This document shows, piece after piece, positions 17,003 through 25,132 of a DNA stretch of 64,000 nucleotides (positions are counted from its first letter, which is position 1; each line of letters starts with the position of its first letter). This DNA is from UMGS75 sp964507405. GTDB taxonomy: Bacteria > Bacillota_I > Bacilli_A > ML615J-28 > CAG-313. The position numbers were made by a program, and so were the translations under genes. Location of the stretch: positions 28,769-92,768 of the forward strand of contig CAZDPJ010000003.1 of NCBI GenBank assembly GCA_964507405.1, read 5' to 3'. Below the pieces are notes generated by a model. The model saw only the letters and a list, made by a program, of their open reading frames with translations, made no database searches and was not told the origin of the DNA.

Positions 17003-17904
17003 TAAATACCATTTGGATTTCGTTTACTTTTAAAGGTAAAAGGAACAATACCTATTGCGATAAATGACATTAAACTATAAATTAAAATAGAGATAATTTT
17101 AATATGTCTAATATCTTCAGGAATAAATCTTGTTAAAACAAAACAAATTCCTACTAAGAAAAAGCCAATTAAAAATCTAATAAATTTTTTTATTAAAGGA
17201 ATATCAGTACTAAAATTAATGAATTTATGTTCAATTAAAGTACCAAAACTAAATCCTAATAATAATGCATATGATTTAATAAAATCATTTTCAGCACTCT
17301 TTAAGCAAATAAATGGGGTAAAGATTAATAAAGTAATAAAATAAATAATAAGGCGTTTATTATAAAATTTATTAATTATAAAATAACTTAAACTTGCAAT
17401 TATAATACCAATTAATAATCCCGTAATAACATCACTTGGAAAGTGAACTCCAAGATAAAGTCTTGAAATTGGAATTAAAATCATTAAGGAAATGCAAATT
17501 ATTTTCATCCATTTATAATTATAATTTAACATTAAACTAGTATATAACGCTCCAGCATTTTGACTATGTCCACTAGGAAAACTAGAACCAGTGGCTGAAT
17601 CATTTAATGATGAGTCTTTTAATTTTTGTAAATGTTCTTTTCCTTCATATTGAAAAGGTCTTTTAAAATTAAATAAACTCTTTAAAACGCCATTTATACA
17701 TAATGATGTTAGGATGGCATACCACATCTTCTCCCCTTTTTCTTTATTAATACACCAATAAGTGATTCCGATTATACCAATTAAGATAACAGCACCACCC
17801 ATTTGGCTAATTAAGTAGAAAAGAATGTTTAAGAATGAATTTCCAATTTTATAAAACCATTCCATTATTGGCATTTCAAGTGGTTCAAAAAATACTAAAA
17901 ACAT
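17002..17904 (-). CDS. PAP2-family membrane phosphatase
   Basis: 300 residues with about eight hydrophobic segments. The three PAP2 signatures are present: KSLFNFKRPF (KxxxxxxRP) near residue 72, SSFPSGHSQNAG (PSGH) near 107, and SRLYLGVHFPSDV (SRxxxxxHxxxD) near 147. Such enzymes remove phosphate from lipid phosphates or undecaprenyl pyrophosphate on the outer face of the membrane; the substrate cannot be decided. The start follows the rluB stop by two bases, implying one transcript with rluB. Confidence 0.88.
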   Translation of the reverse strand: MFLVFFEPLEMPIMEWFYKIGNSFLNILFYLISQMGGAVILIGIIGITYWCINKEKGEKMWYAILTSLCINGVLKSLFNFKRPFQYEGKEHLQKLKDSSLNDSATGSSFPSGHSQNAGALYTSLMLNYNYKWMKIICISLMILIPISRLYLGVHFPSDVITGLLIGIIIASLSYFIINKFYNKRLIIYFITLLIFTPFICLKSAENDFIKSYALLLGFSFGTLIEHKFINFSTDIPLIKKFIRFLIGFFLVGICFVLTRFIPEDIRHIKIISILIYSLMSFIAIGIVPFTFKSKRNPNGI

Positions 17905-17906
17905 TA

Positions 17907-18677
17907 TTAATATACCCGGACGTTTCCAATCCGTTCTTTCTTAAGGATTTTACTTCGTTTAGCTAGATCATATAATTGTTTTACTTCATGAACAGTTAAA
18001 CTACGTACTTCTCCTTCTTGTAAATCATTGATATTGATATTTCCAAATCTTACTCTTGTTAATTTCTTTACTTCATGACCAATTGAAGCAAACATTTCTT
18101 TTACTTGATGATACATGCCTTCTGTAATAGTAATACGAACAAGGGATGAGTTATTTTTACGATCAATACTTTCAATTTCAACAATTGAGGGAAGAGTCAT
18201 ACGACCATTAATTTTAACACCTTTTTCTAGTTTTGTCAACTCTTCATTTGTTATAACTCCCTTAATTCTTGCTAGATATTCTTTTTGAATACCACTTGAT
18301 GGACCGACCATTTGATTCATAAAATCACCATCATTAGTAAGCAATAAAACTCCTTTTGTGTCGTAGTCTAAGCGACCAACTGGAAATAATCTTGTATCTT
18401 TTAATTCTGCTGGTAAGATATCAATTACCGTTGTACGATTATGTTCATCATTACAAGTTGAGATTATACCACGAGGTTTATTCATTGCAAGATAAAGTTT
18501 TTGTACTCTAACTAACAATATATCATCAAGAGTTATTTCATCACGTGGTGATACTTTAACGCCAAGTGAATCAACAACTACGCCATTTACTTTTACTCTA
18601 CCTTCTAGAATTAGTTCTTCGGCTTTTCTTCTAGAAGCAATTCCGCTTTCAGCAATTCTTTTTTGTATCCTTTCCAT
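17907..18677 (-). CDS. rluB: 23S rRNA pseudouridine synthase, RluB family
   Basis: About 257 residues: an N-terminal S4 RNA-binding domain (RIQKRIAESGIASRRKAEELI... GRVKVNG) and a pseudouridine synthase domain with the catalytic GRLDYDTKGVLLLTNDG (Asp near residue 105). RluB makes pseudouridine at 23S position 2605 (E. coli numbering); RsuA/RluE relatives are alternatives. The start at 18677 has RBS GGAGG; the longer open frame runs through the promoter. In Bacillus the homologue is linked to spmA-spmB-dacB, as here. Confidence 0.9.
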   Translation of the reverse strand: MERIQKRIAESGIASRRKAEELILEGRVKVNGVVVDSLGVKVSPRDEITLDDILLVRVQKLYLAMNKPRGIISTCNDEHNRTTVIDILPAELKDTRLFPVGRLDYDTKGVLLLTNDGDFMNQMVGPSSGIQKEYLARIKGVITNEELTKLEKGVKINGRMTLPSIVEIESIDRKNNSSLVRITITEGMYHQVKEMFASIGHEVKKLTRVRFGNININDLQEGEVRSLTVHEVKQLYDLAKRSKILKKERIGNVRVY

Positions 18678-18713
18678 TTTTTCCTCCAAGAAAATATTAA
18701 TTTTATTAAGTAT

Positions 18714-18742
18714 ATTATACCAAATTTGACATTTTTTTGCAA
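18714..18742 (-). promoter_or_regulatory. SigA-type promoter of rluB
   Basis: Minus strand TTGCAA (18737-18742), 17-bp spacer, TATAAT (18714-18719). Confidence 0.85.
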
Positions 18743-18798
18743 TATAATTGTACATAATATTTTTAGGAAAAAATTAGTTAAATTTATAGATTAAGCAA

Positions 18799-19296
18799 TT
18801 AATTTTTATAAAAAATATAACAGAGTATAAAAACAATTAAAAAAGTTAAAAAATCATTTAATAATCCAATTTTTAAAGAATTTCCTACCTTATTCATTTT
18901 AATACTACCAAAATATAAGGCTATAATATAGATGGTCGTATCATTACATCCTTGAAGAATAGATGCGACATTTCCAGATAAACTATCTACGCCATAACTT
19001 TCAAATACTTTAACCATCATCACCATTGCTGAACTATGAGAGATGGGTCTTAAAAATGCTTGAATAAAAAGTTCGGGAGCAAAAAAGGAATTTGGAAAGA
19101 TATCTTTTATTAATTCAATTATGCCACTATTGACAAATACATTAATGGATATTATTAAAATCATAATTGTAGGAAAGATATTTTTAATAGTACTGAAGTT
19201 TTGTTCAATACCTCTTTCAAAGGCATTAAAAGATTTCACTTTTTTTATTAATCCATATATAACGATAAATAAAATATAAAAAACAATTAAAATCAT
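18799..19296 (-). CDS. spmB: spore maturation protein B
   Basis: 165 residues, hydrophobic, with the nucleoside-recognition 'gate' domain: FNAFERGIEQNFSTIKNIFPTIMILI, RPISHSSAMVMMVKVFESYG and SGNVASILQGCNDTTIYIIALYFGS. SpmB acts with SpmA in spore core dehydration. The last gene of dacB-spmA-spmB, starting four bases inside spmA. The order is identical to Bacillus, which makes the assignment strong. Confidence 0.92.
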   Translation of the reverse strand: MILIVFYILFIVIYGLIKKVKSFNAFERGIEQNFSTIKNIFPTIMILIISINVFVNSGIIELIKDIFPNSFFAPELFIQAFLRPISHSSAMVMMVKVFESYGVDSLSGNVASILQGCNDTTIYIIALYFGSIKMNKVGNSLKIGLLNDFLTFLIVFILCYIFYKN

Positions 19297-19883
19297 TTAT
19301 GTTTCCTCTTATTTATAAAATAAAAAATACGATCTAAAATAATAGCCATTGTTGAAGATATAATTGTACAAAGAATCATTAATGATATTAAAGAAATAGA
19401 ATTATTTCCTTTATACATGGATCTAATACCAAGAATTGTAGTTGGAAATATGGTCAAAGAACTAACATTCATAATGATAAAAGTAATCATACTTCTTGAT
19501 GGTGATGATTTATTTGGATTTAATTTTTGTAATTCTTCAAAGGCTTTTAAGCCAAGTGGGGTTGCGGCTGAACCTAATCCTAATAAATTAGCAATTATAT
19601 TTGAACAAATATATTCAAGCGCAAGATCATCTTCTTTTAATTCGGGATATAATTTTAATAAAGGTTTTTTAAAGATTTTAGTTAAATTTTTGATTAATCC
19701 GCTTTCTATTGCAATATTGAAAACACCACCCCAAAATAAAATAATTAAGCTAACATTAAAAAATATTTCAAAAGCTTCATTTGTTGAATTCATAATGATA
19801 TTTCCCATATCATTTATCTTTCCTGTAAAGATACTAATAATTATACCAACGATTAATAAAGCGTTCCAAACATAATTAATCAT
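19293..19883 (-). CDS. spmA: spore maturation protein A
   Basis: 196 residues with about five membrane segments; gate-domain motifs FWGGVFNIAIESGLI, ANLLGLGSAATPLGLKAFEEL and SMITFIIMNVSSLTIFPTTILGIR. Works with SpmB and DacB in spore cortex and core maturation. It starts inside the last codons of dacB (8-base overlap) with RBS AAAGGAAAAAAAG, where a copy of the 54-bp repeat spans the dacB/spmA junction. Confidence 0.92.
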   Translation of the reverse strand: MINYVWNALLIVGIIISIFTGKINDMGNIIMNSTNEAFEIFFNVSLIILFWGGVFNIAIESGLIKNLTKIFKKPLLKLYPELKEDDLALEYICSNIIANLLGLGSAATPLGLKAFEELQKLNPNKSSPSRSMITFIIMNVSSLTIFPTTILGIRSMYKGNNSISLISLMILCTIISSTMAIILDRIFYFINKRKHK

Positions 19884-19916
19884 CTTTTTTTCCTTTCAAA
19901 CGCTCTGAGAACGGTT
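19863..19916 (-). repeat. copy of the ~54-bp repeat over the dacB-spmA junction
   Basis: The minus strand begins AACCGTTCTCAGAGCGTTTG, then an A-rich stretch, GATGATTAATTATG and a TTTGGAAC tail. It encodes the last residues of DacB (PFSERLKGK) and the spmA RBS and start. Confidence 0.6.
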
Positions 19917-20796
19917 TTATGACACTAATTTCATCAAAATATGAAGTAAAGCGTTTATTTTTAGTAAATAATGAATTATAAAAATATTGATGTACTTGCC
20001 AATCATTAGGACAATTAAATGTAACAACTACATAATATTCATCTTTATATTGATATAAAGTAACAAGTGTCCTTCCTGCTTTTTTAGTATATCCTGTTTT
20101 TCCACCAATTACATAATCATAAGTTTGAACAAGTTTATGTTTATGATGATAATACAAAGTATGATTTTCAAGTTTTACAATTTTATTTTTAGTGCTTATT
20201 ATTTCTAAAAATTTTTTATTTTTAATTCCATATGTTACAAGTTTTGCCATATCAAGTGCTGTTGTATAATTCTCATTTTCATCATCAAGTCCTGAAGGAT
20301 TATTAAAGATTGAATTTGACATATTTACTTTTTTTGCTAGTTTGTTCATTAAATAAATAAAGTCTTGTTCATTATTCGTTAGACTAAGAGATAGTGCTTT
20401 TGCTGCATCATTTCCAGAGTTTAACATCAATCCATATAATAGGTCTTCTACTTTTATAAAATCATTTACTTCTAAATATATTTTAGATCCTTCACAATTA
20501 ATCATTTCCTTGGTTATTAAAACATACTCTTCGATATTAAAAAAATCAAGCACCGTAAGGCATGTCAATATTTTAGTAATTGAGGCCGGGAGTAGTGCTT
20601 GATTTATATTTTTTTGATAAAGTATTTCGAAATTAGAACAATTCATAAATATACATGCATCAGCGTCTACAACATTTAAGTTATTTGTATTTACTATATT
20701 AATGTCATTACTAGTATAAACTTTAACTCTAATAATTGAGATTGCAAGCATGAGATATGCTAGTAATGATAAAATAAGTAATCCTTTAGTTTTCAA
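19876..20796 (-). CDS. dacB: D-alanyl-D-alanine carboxypeptidase (DacB/DacF type, sporulation)
   Basis: About 306 residues: an N-terminal hydrophobic signal or anchor, then a class-A PBP5-like DD-peptidase with SITK (Ser near residue 73), SGN in LNSGNDAAK, and the KTG box in GGKTGYT near 235. It trims peptide side chains of spore cortex peptidoglycan. Membership of a dacB-spmA-spmB operon identifies it as the sporulation enzyme. A TTG start at 20796 preceded by GGTGAT is chosen; a TTG four codons upstream is possible. The last nine residues lie in a repeat copy, so the C-terminus may be an add-on. Confidence 0.88.
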   Translation of the reverse strand: MKTKGLLILSLLAYLMLAISIIRVKVYTSNDINIVNTNNLNVVDADACIFMNCSNFEILYQKNINQALLPASITKILTCLTVLDFFNIEEYVLITKEMINCEGSKIYLEVNDFIKVEDLLYGLMLNSGNDAAKALSLSLTNNEQDFIYLMNKLAKKVNMSNSIFNNPSGLDDENENYTTALDMAKLVTYGIKNKKFLEIISTKNKIVKLENHTLYYHHKHKLVQTYDYVIGGKTGYTKKAGRTLVTLYQYKDEYYVVVTFNCPNDWQVHQYFYNSLFTKNKRFTSYFDEISVIKPFSERLKGKKDD

Positions 20797-20851
20797 GCTT
20801 ATCACCAATACATTATATTCATTAATGTTAAAAATATAATTAATTTTTAGA

Positions 20852-20905
20852 ATTTGAATGGATAAATTATCATAAAATTATTTTTCAAACGCTTATAGAA
20901 AAGTT
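20852..20905 (-). repeat. copy of the ~54-bp repeat upstream of dacB
   Basis: The minus strand begins AACTTTTCTATAAGCGTTTG, then AAAAATAATTTT, GATAATTTATCC and ATTCAAAT. It lies between the MATE gene and dacB. Confidence 0.6.
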
Positions 20906-20911
20906 TTATTC

Positions 20912-22285
20912 TTATATTTTATACACTACATTCTTTATAACTTTATTCAACATTAATAACGAAATTAAACAAGTAAGAAACTCAGATATCGGGAATGTCC
21001 ACCATATTAAGTTAACAACATTAGTAGATTTTGAAAATAAAATAGAAATAGGAAAAACAAATATAATTAGTCTTAATAACGCAGTAAAAAGAGGCTTAAA
21101 CGGAAACCTTAATGCTTGAAAAACACCTTGGATTGCGACACTACACCCCATAAAGACATAACCAAGAGAGGCTATTCTTGTTGCTTTTTCACAAACATCA
21201 ATTAGTTCTACTGTTGATGAATTAGATATTGCGAATAACATAGATAAAGGTCTAGCTATTATTTCAAAAATAAGGGTAATTATTATACATATAATAATTG
21301 AATCAAAAATCCCATATTTTATACATTCTAGTGACCTTGCTTTATTTTTTAATCCATAGTTAAAGGATAAAATGGTAATAATGGTATTAGATAATCCAAA
21401 ACAGGAAAATAGAGCTATTTGTTGAATCTTATAATAGATTCCAAATGAACCAACTAAAATAGTTGAATCTACTTTTGTACTTCCTAATATAATATTCATT
21501 CCAGCCATCATAATTGATAATAAACCCTGCATTAAAGCAGCTGAAATTCCTATTGAATAAATTGCTTTAATAACATTAATATCTGGTTTAATATATTTAA
21601 TATTACCTTTTATTTCCGAATTTTTAAAATAATGAAAATACATTGCAATAAACATTGAAACGAATTGCCCAAGAACCGTCGCAATCGCAGCTCCTTCTAC
21701 TTTTAAATTTAGAGGAAAAATAAAAATATAATCAAAGATAACATTTATTATAGCTCCAGAGATTTGAGAAATAGTTGAATAAAGTGATTTTCCAGTTGCT
21801 TGTAAAAATCTTTCATAAATCGTAAATCCTATTGAACCTAGACTGAAAATACAACAAATTGATAGATAGTTACTTCCCATACTTACTACTTTTTCGTTAT
21901 TTGTAAATAAAGATATAAATGGTTTTGATAGAAATATACCAAAAATTAAAAAGACTAAATAAATAATGATTCCTAGAAATATCCCATTTCCAGCTATTTT
22001 ATTTACTTTTTCATTGTTTTTTTCACCTAAACTTTTTGATAATAATGAATTTAAACCAACTCCGGTTCCAACACCAATTGCAATAATTAGAATTTGAATT
22101 GGAAAAGCATAAGTTAATGCTTCATTAGCAAGAGCTCCTACATCCTTAATATTGGCAACAAATATACTATCAACTACATTATATAAAGCTTGTAAAACCA
22201 TTGAAATAATCATTGGTATTCCTATTTTTAATAATAGTTTTTTTATTTTTTCAGTTGCCATAATATTTAATTTAACTTCTTCCAT
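20912..22285 (-). CDS. MATE-family efflux transporter
   Basis: About 457 residues with twelve hydrophobic segments in two homologous halves. The N-terminal half contains PMIISMVLQALYNVVDSIFV, typical of the MATE superfamily, followed by GVGTGVGLNSLLSKSLGE. These proteins exchange sodium or protons for cationic drugs or metabolites. The start at 22285 has RBS AAAGGAG, and upstream sequence contains a hairpin and T run just before it. The substrate is not evident. Confidence 0.9.
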   Translation of the reverse strand: MEEVKLNIMATEKIKKLLLKIGIPMIISMVLQALYNVVDSIFVANIKDVGALANEALTYAFPIQILIIAIGVGTGVGLNSLLSKSLGEKNNEKVNKIAGNGIFLGIIIYLVFLIFGIFLSKPFISLFTNNEKVVSMGSNYLSICCIFSLGSIGFTIYERFLQATGKSLYSTISQISGAIINVIFDYIFIFPLNLKVEGAAIATVLGQFVSMFIAMYFHYFKNSEIKGNIKYIKPDINVIKAIYSIGISAALMQGLLSIMMAGMNIILGSTKVDSTILVGSFGIYYKIQQIALFSCFGLSNTIITILSFNYGLKNKARSLECIKYGIFDSIIICIIITLIFEIIARPLSMLFAISNSSTVELIDVCEKATRIASLGYVFMGCSVAIQGVFQALRFPFKPLFTALLRLIIFVFPISILFSKSTNVVNLIWWTFPISEFLTCLISLLMLNKVIKNVVYKI

Positions 22286-22311
22286 GTTTTTCTCCTTTTC
22301 TTTCAAAAAAT

Positions 22312-22348
22312 AAAAAAACGTGCAAATCCAGGACAACTGGACTTACAC
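22312..22348 (-). promoter_or_regulatory. leader terminator (putative attenuator) before the MATE gene
   Basis: Minus strand: a 12-bp stem (GTGTAAGTCCAG with CTGGATTTGCAC, two G-T pairs) followed by seven T. It lies between a good promoter and the MATE RBS, so transcription must pass it to reach the gene. The preceding leader contains AATGTGTAA twice, which includes a possible six-residue leader peptide (ATG...TAA). Confidence 0.6.
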
Positions 22349-22373
22349 ATTTCTGTTACACATTGACTTTATT

Positions 22374-22402
22374 ATTTTATCATAATTTTTAATTTTTTGC
22401 AA
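22374..22402 (-). promoter_or_regulatory. SigA-type promoter of the MATE leader
   Basis: Minus strand TTGCAA (22397-22402), 17 bp, TAAAAT (22374-22379). Confidence 0.75.
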
Positions 22403-22412
22403 ATTTTTAAAA

Positions 22413-23312
22413 TTAATTTTTTATAAAATCTCTAATAATTTTTTTAACTTCTTCAATTGTATTATTAAAATTTTCGCGATCAATATCAATTATTTTAATG
22501 TTATTATGACGCTTAAACCATGTTATTTGCCTTTTAGCAAGATGTCTTGTATTTTTCTTAATTTCATCTATACATGCTAATAGTTCTTGTTCACCATTTA
22601 AATATGGTATTAATTCTTTATAACCTATTGCTAGTGATGCTGTTTTACTAAGTTTTAATTTACTTAAGGCTTTTACTTCTTCAATTAATCCTTCTTCTAT
22701 CATTAAATCTACTCTTTTATTTAAGTTATCATATAGTTTACTACGTTCTTCATTTAAAAAGATGATTAATGGTTCATAAACAAGGGTATTATTAAATTCA
22801 TTTATTAATGAATTGGTACTTGCAAGTTCAATTGCTCTTAAAACTCTTTTACGATTATTAGGATGAATTTTAATTGCGGCATCTGTATTTAAAGATTTTA
22901 AAATCTGATGTAATTCTTCATTCGATAAATTAGCATATTGCTCTTCAGTACTATTGTTTCTACCTTCTTTTGTAAAATTATAATCATAAATGATACTATC
23001 AATATACAGACCACTACCACCAACAATTAGAGGAATTTTATTTTGTTTAGTAAATTCATTGATTAGATTTCTTACATTTTTTTGATATTCAGCTACAGAG
23101 TATTCCTCAGTCGGAAGTTTTATATCAAATAAATGATGAGGAATGTTTTCTTTTTCTTCTTCTTTTATTTTTGCTGTCAAAATATCCATACCTTTATATA
23201 CTTGATATGCATCACCATTGATGATTTCTGTATTTAACATTTCCGCAATTTTGATTGATAATTTTGTTTTGCCTGTTCCTGTTGGTCCTGTAATAATTAT
23301 TACTTTTTCCAT
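22413..23312 (-). CDS. miaA: tRNA dimethylallyltransferase
   Basis: Adds a dimethylallyl group to A37 of tRNAs reading U-initial codons. 299 residues; P-loop GPTGTGKT at residues 8-15, the NGDAYQVYKGMDILTAK region, DIKLPTEEYSVAEYQ, VGGSGLYIDS near 96, and C-terminal KRQITWFKRH. Last gene of mutS-mutL-miaA; its start overlaps the mutL stop by one base. Confidence 0.95.
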   Translation of the reverse strand: MEKVIIITGPTGTGKTKLSIKIAEMLNTEIINGDAYQVYKGMDILTAKIKEEEKENIPHHLFDIKLPTEEYSVAEYQKNVRNLINEFTKQNKIPLIVGGSGLYIDSIIYDYNFTKEGRNNSTEEQYANLSNEELHQILKSLNTDAAIKIHPNNRKRVLRAIELASTNSLINEFNNTLVYEPLIIFLNEERSKLYDNLNKRVDLMIEEGLIEEVKALSKLKLSKTASLAIGYKELIPYLNGEQELLACIDEIKKNTRHLAKRQITWFKRHNNIKIIDIDRENFNNTIEEVKKIIRDFIKN

Positions 23313-25132
23313 TACATCACCCTTTTAAACATTTTTTCAAGTTCATATTTAGAAAATTGAATAATGGTAGGTCTTCCATGAGGACAAGTGTAAGGCATTT
23401 GACAAGTATCAAGTTTTTCCATTAATGATTTTACTTCTTCTATAGTTATTTCCATATTAGCCTTAATTGATTTTTTACAACTTAATTTTTTAGCAAGACT
23501 ATCTTGCATGATTTGTTTATTAACCATTTTATTATTTAATAAATACTCAATAATATCTCTTATATATGATTCTTCTTGACCTTTAGGTATCCAGAAAGGG
23601 ATGCTTCTAACAAGAATTACATTATTACCAAATTGTTCAACTTTAATATGCATTCTTTCTAATTCGTTTGCTTTTTCCATAATTAGATTTATTTGACTAA
23701 TATTATATTCTAGTTTTAATGGAATTAGTAACTCGTATGCTAAATTATTGCCTTCTTGGTATAATTTCTTTTTAATGGTTTCATACATGTATCTTTCCAT
23801 CCCCGCATGTTGATCTATTAAATATAATGTATTATTATTTTCCATTATTAAATATGTTTTATTAAATTGACCAATATAATTAAGACTTTTAAAGAAATCA
23901 TTTTCTTTTTCTTTTAGTAGGGGCTCTTCATATAATTCTTCTTCATTTAGATTATCATTATAAATTTCATTTTTTTCTTCTTTTTTTACCTCTTTATTAT
24001 ACGGTTCAAACATGTCCCAGAGATTATCAAGATTATTTTCTACCTTATTTTTAGTTTCATCTTCTGTAAAACGGGTTACAGGATCAAATAGAGTGGTTTT
24101 TGGTTCAATAACTTCATCAGCAGTTTGACTTGTTATTAACTCTTTTTTATTAAGAGATGAATAAATAGTTTTCGAAATTAGTTGTTTTAATCGATATTCA
24201 TCGGTAAATTTAATCTCAAGTTTAGAGGGATGAATATTAACATCTAATAAACCATAATCACAAGTTATTTTTAGAATCGTTATCGGATACTTACCAATTG
24301 GAAGGATTGTTTGATAAGCATCACATACACTATATACTAGTGATTGGTTTTTAATAATTCTTCCATTGGCAATTAAAATGATGCCATTTTTATTTGAACG
24401 ATTAATTGCATTACTTGTAGTATATCCTTCAATATGATATAGATCATTATCACCATTAAATTCGATAATATTTTTTGCAACTTCTTTTCCAAATGTTTCA
24501 CTTATGATTAATTCAATATTATCTTTGCCATCGGTTTGTAATAAAGTTTTATTATTATTACTTAATGAAAAAGCAATATTGGGATAGGCAATGGCAAATT
24601 TATTAACAATTGATGTAATATTAGCAAGTTCAGTTGAATCAGAACTTAGATGCTTGAAGCGAGCTGGGGTATTATAGAATAAATCTTCAACCTCAATCTT
24701 AGTTCCAGATGTCATCGCACATGGAGTTTCATTTATAATTTTTCCATTTTTATAAGTATAACTATAACCATTTAAATCAGTAGTTCCTGAAGATATTTTA
24801 AATAGAGAAACACTAGCAATTGAAGGCAGTGCTTCACCTCTAAAACCAAGGGATGAAATATTAAATAAATCAGTTGATGTTTTAATTTTACTAGTTGCAT
24901 TTCTTTTTAAGGCAATTGGTATTTCTTCTTTATCAATGCCATAACCATTATCAGTTATAGTTATTTTTTTTAAGCCTGAATCTATTAGTTCTATTTTTAT
25001 TGATGAGGCTTGTGCATCGATACTATTTTCAACTAATTCTTTGACGACACTTGCGGGGCGTTCAACTACTTCTCCAGCCGCGATTAAATTTTTTAGTTCT
25101 TCAGATAATTCAATAATATGATTTTTAATCAT
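23312..25132 (-). CDS. mutL: DNA mismatch repair protein MutL with endonuclease motifs
   Basis: 606 residues. The N-terminal GHKL ATPase shows VERPASVVKELVENSIDA, ITDNGYGI and LGFRGEALPSIASV. The C-terminal domain keeps the nuclease metal motifs DQHAGMERYMYE and CPHGRP, so this MutL should nick DNA, as in Bacillus and unlike E. coli. It overlaps mutS by 8 bases and miaA by one. Confidence 0.96.
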   Translation of the reverse strand: MIKNHIIELSEELKNLIAAGEVVERPASVVKELVENSIDAQASSIKIELIDSGLKKITITDNGYGIDKEEIPIALKRNATSKIKTSTDLFNISSLGFRGEALPSIASVSLFKISSGTTDLNGYSYTYKNGKIINETPCAMTSGTKIEVEDLFYNTPARFKHLSSDSTELANITSIVNKFAIAYPNIAFSLSNNNKTLLQTDGKDNIELIISETFGKEVAKNIIEFNGDNDLYHIEGYTTSNAINRSNKNGIILIANGRIIKNQSLVYSVCDAYQTILPIGKYPITILKITCDYGLLDVNIHPSKLEIKFTDEYRLKQLISKTIYSSLNKKELITSQTADEVIEPKTTLFDPVTRFTEDETKNKVENNLDNLWDMFEPYNKEVKKEEKNEIYNDNLNEEELYEEPLLKEKENDFFKSLNYIGQFNKTYLIMENNNTLYLIDQHAGMERYMYETIKKKLYQEGNNLAYELLIPLKLEYNISQINLIMEKANELERMHIKVEQFGNNVILVRSIPFWIPKGQEESYIRDIIEYLLNNKMVNKQIMQDSLAKKLSCKKSIKANMEITIEEVKSLMEKLDTCQMPYTCPHGRPTIIQFSKYELEKMFKRVM

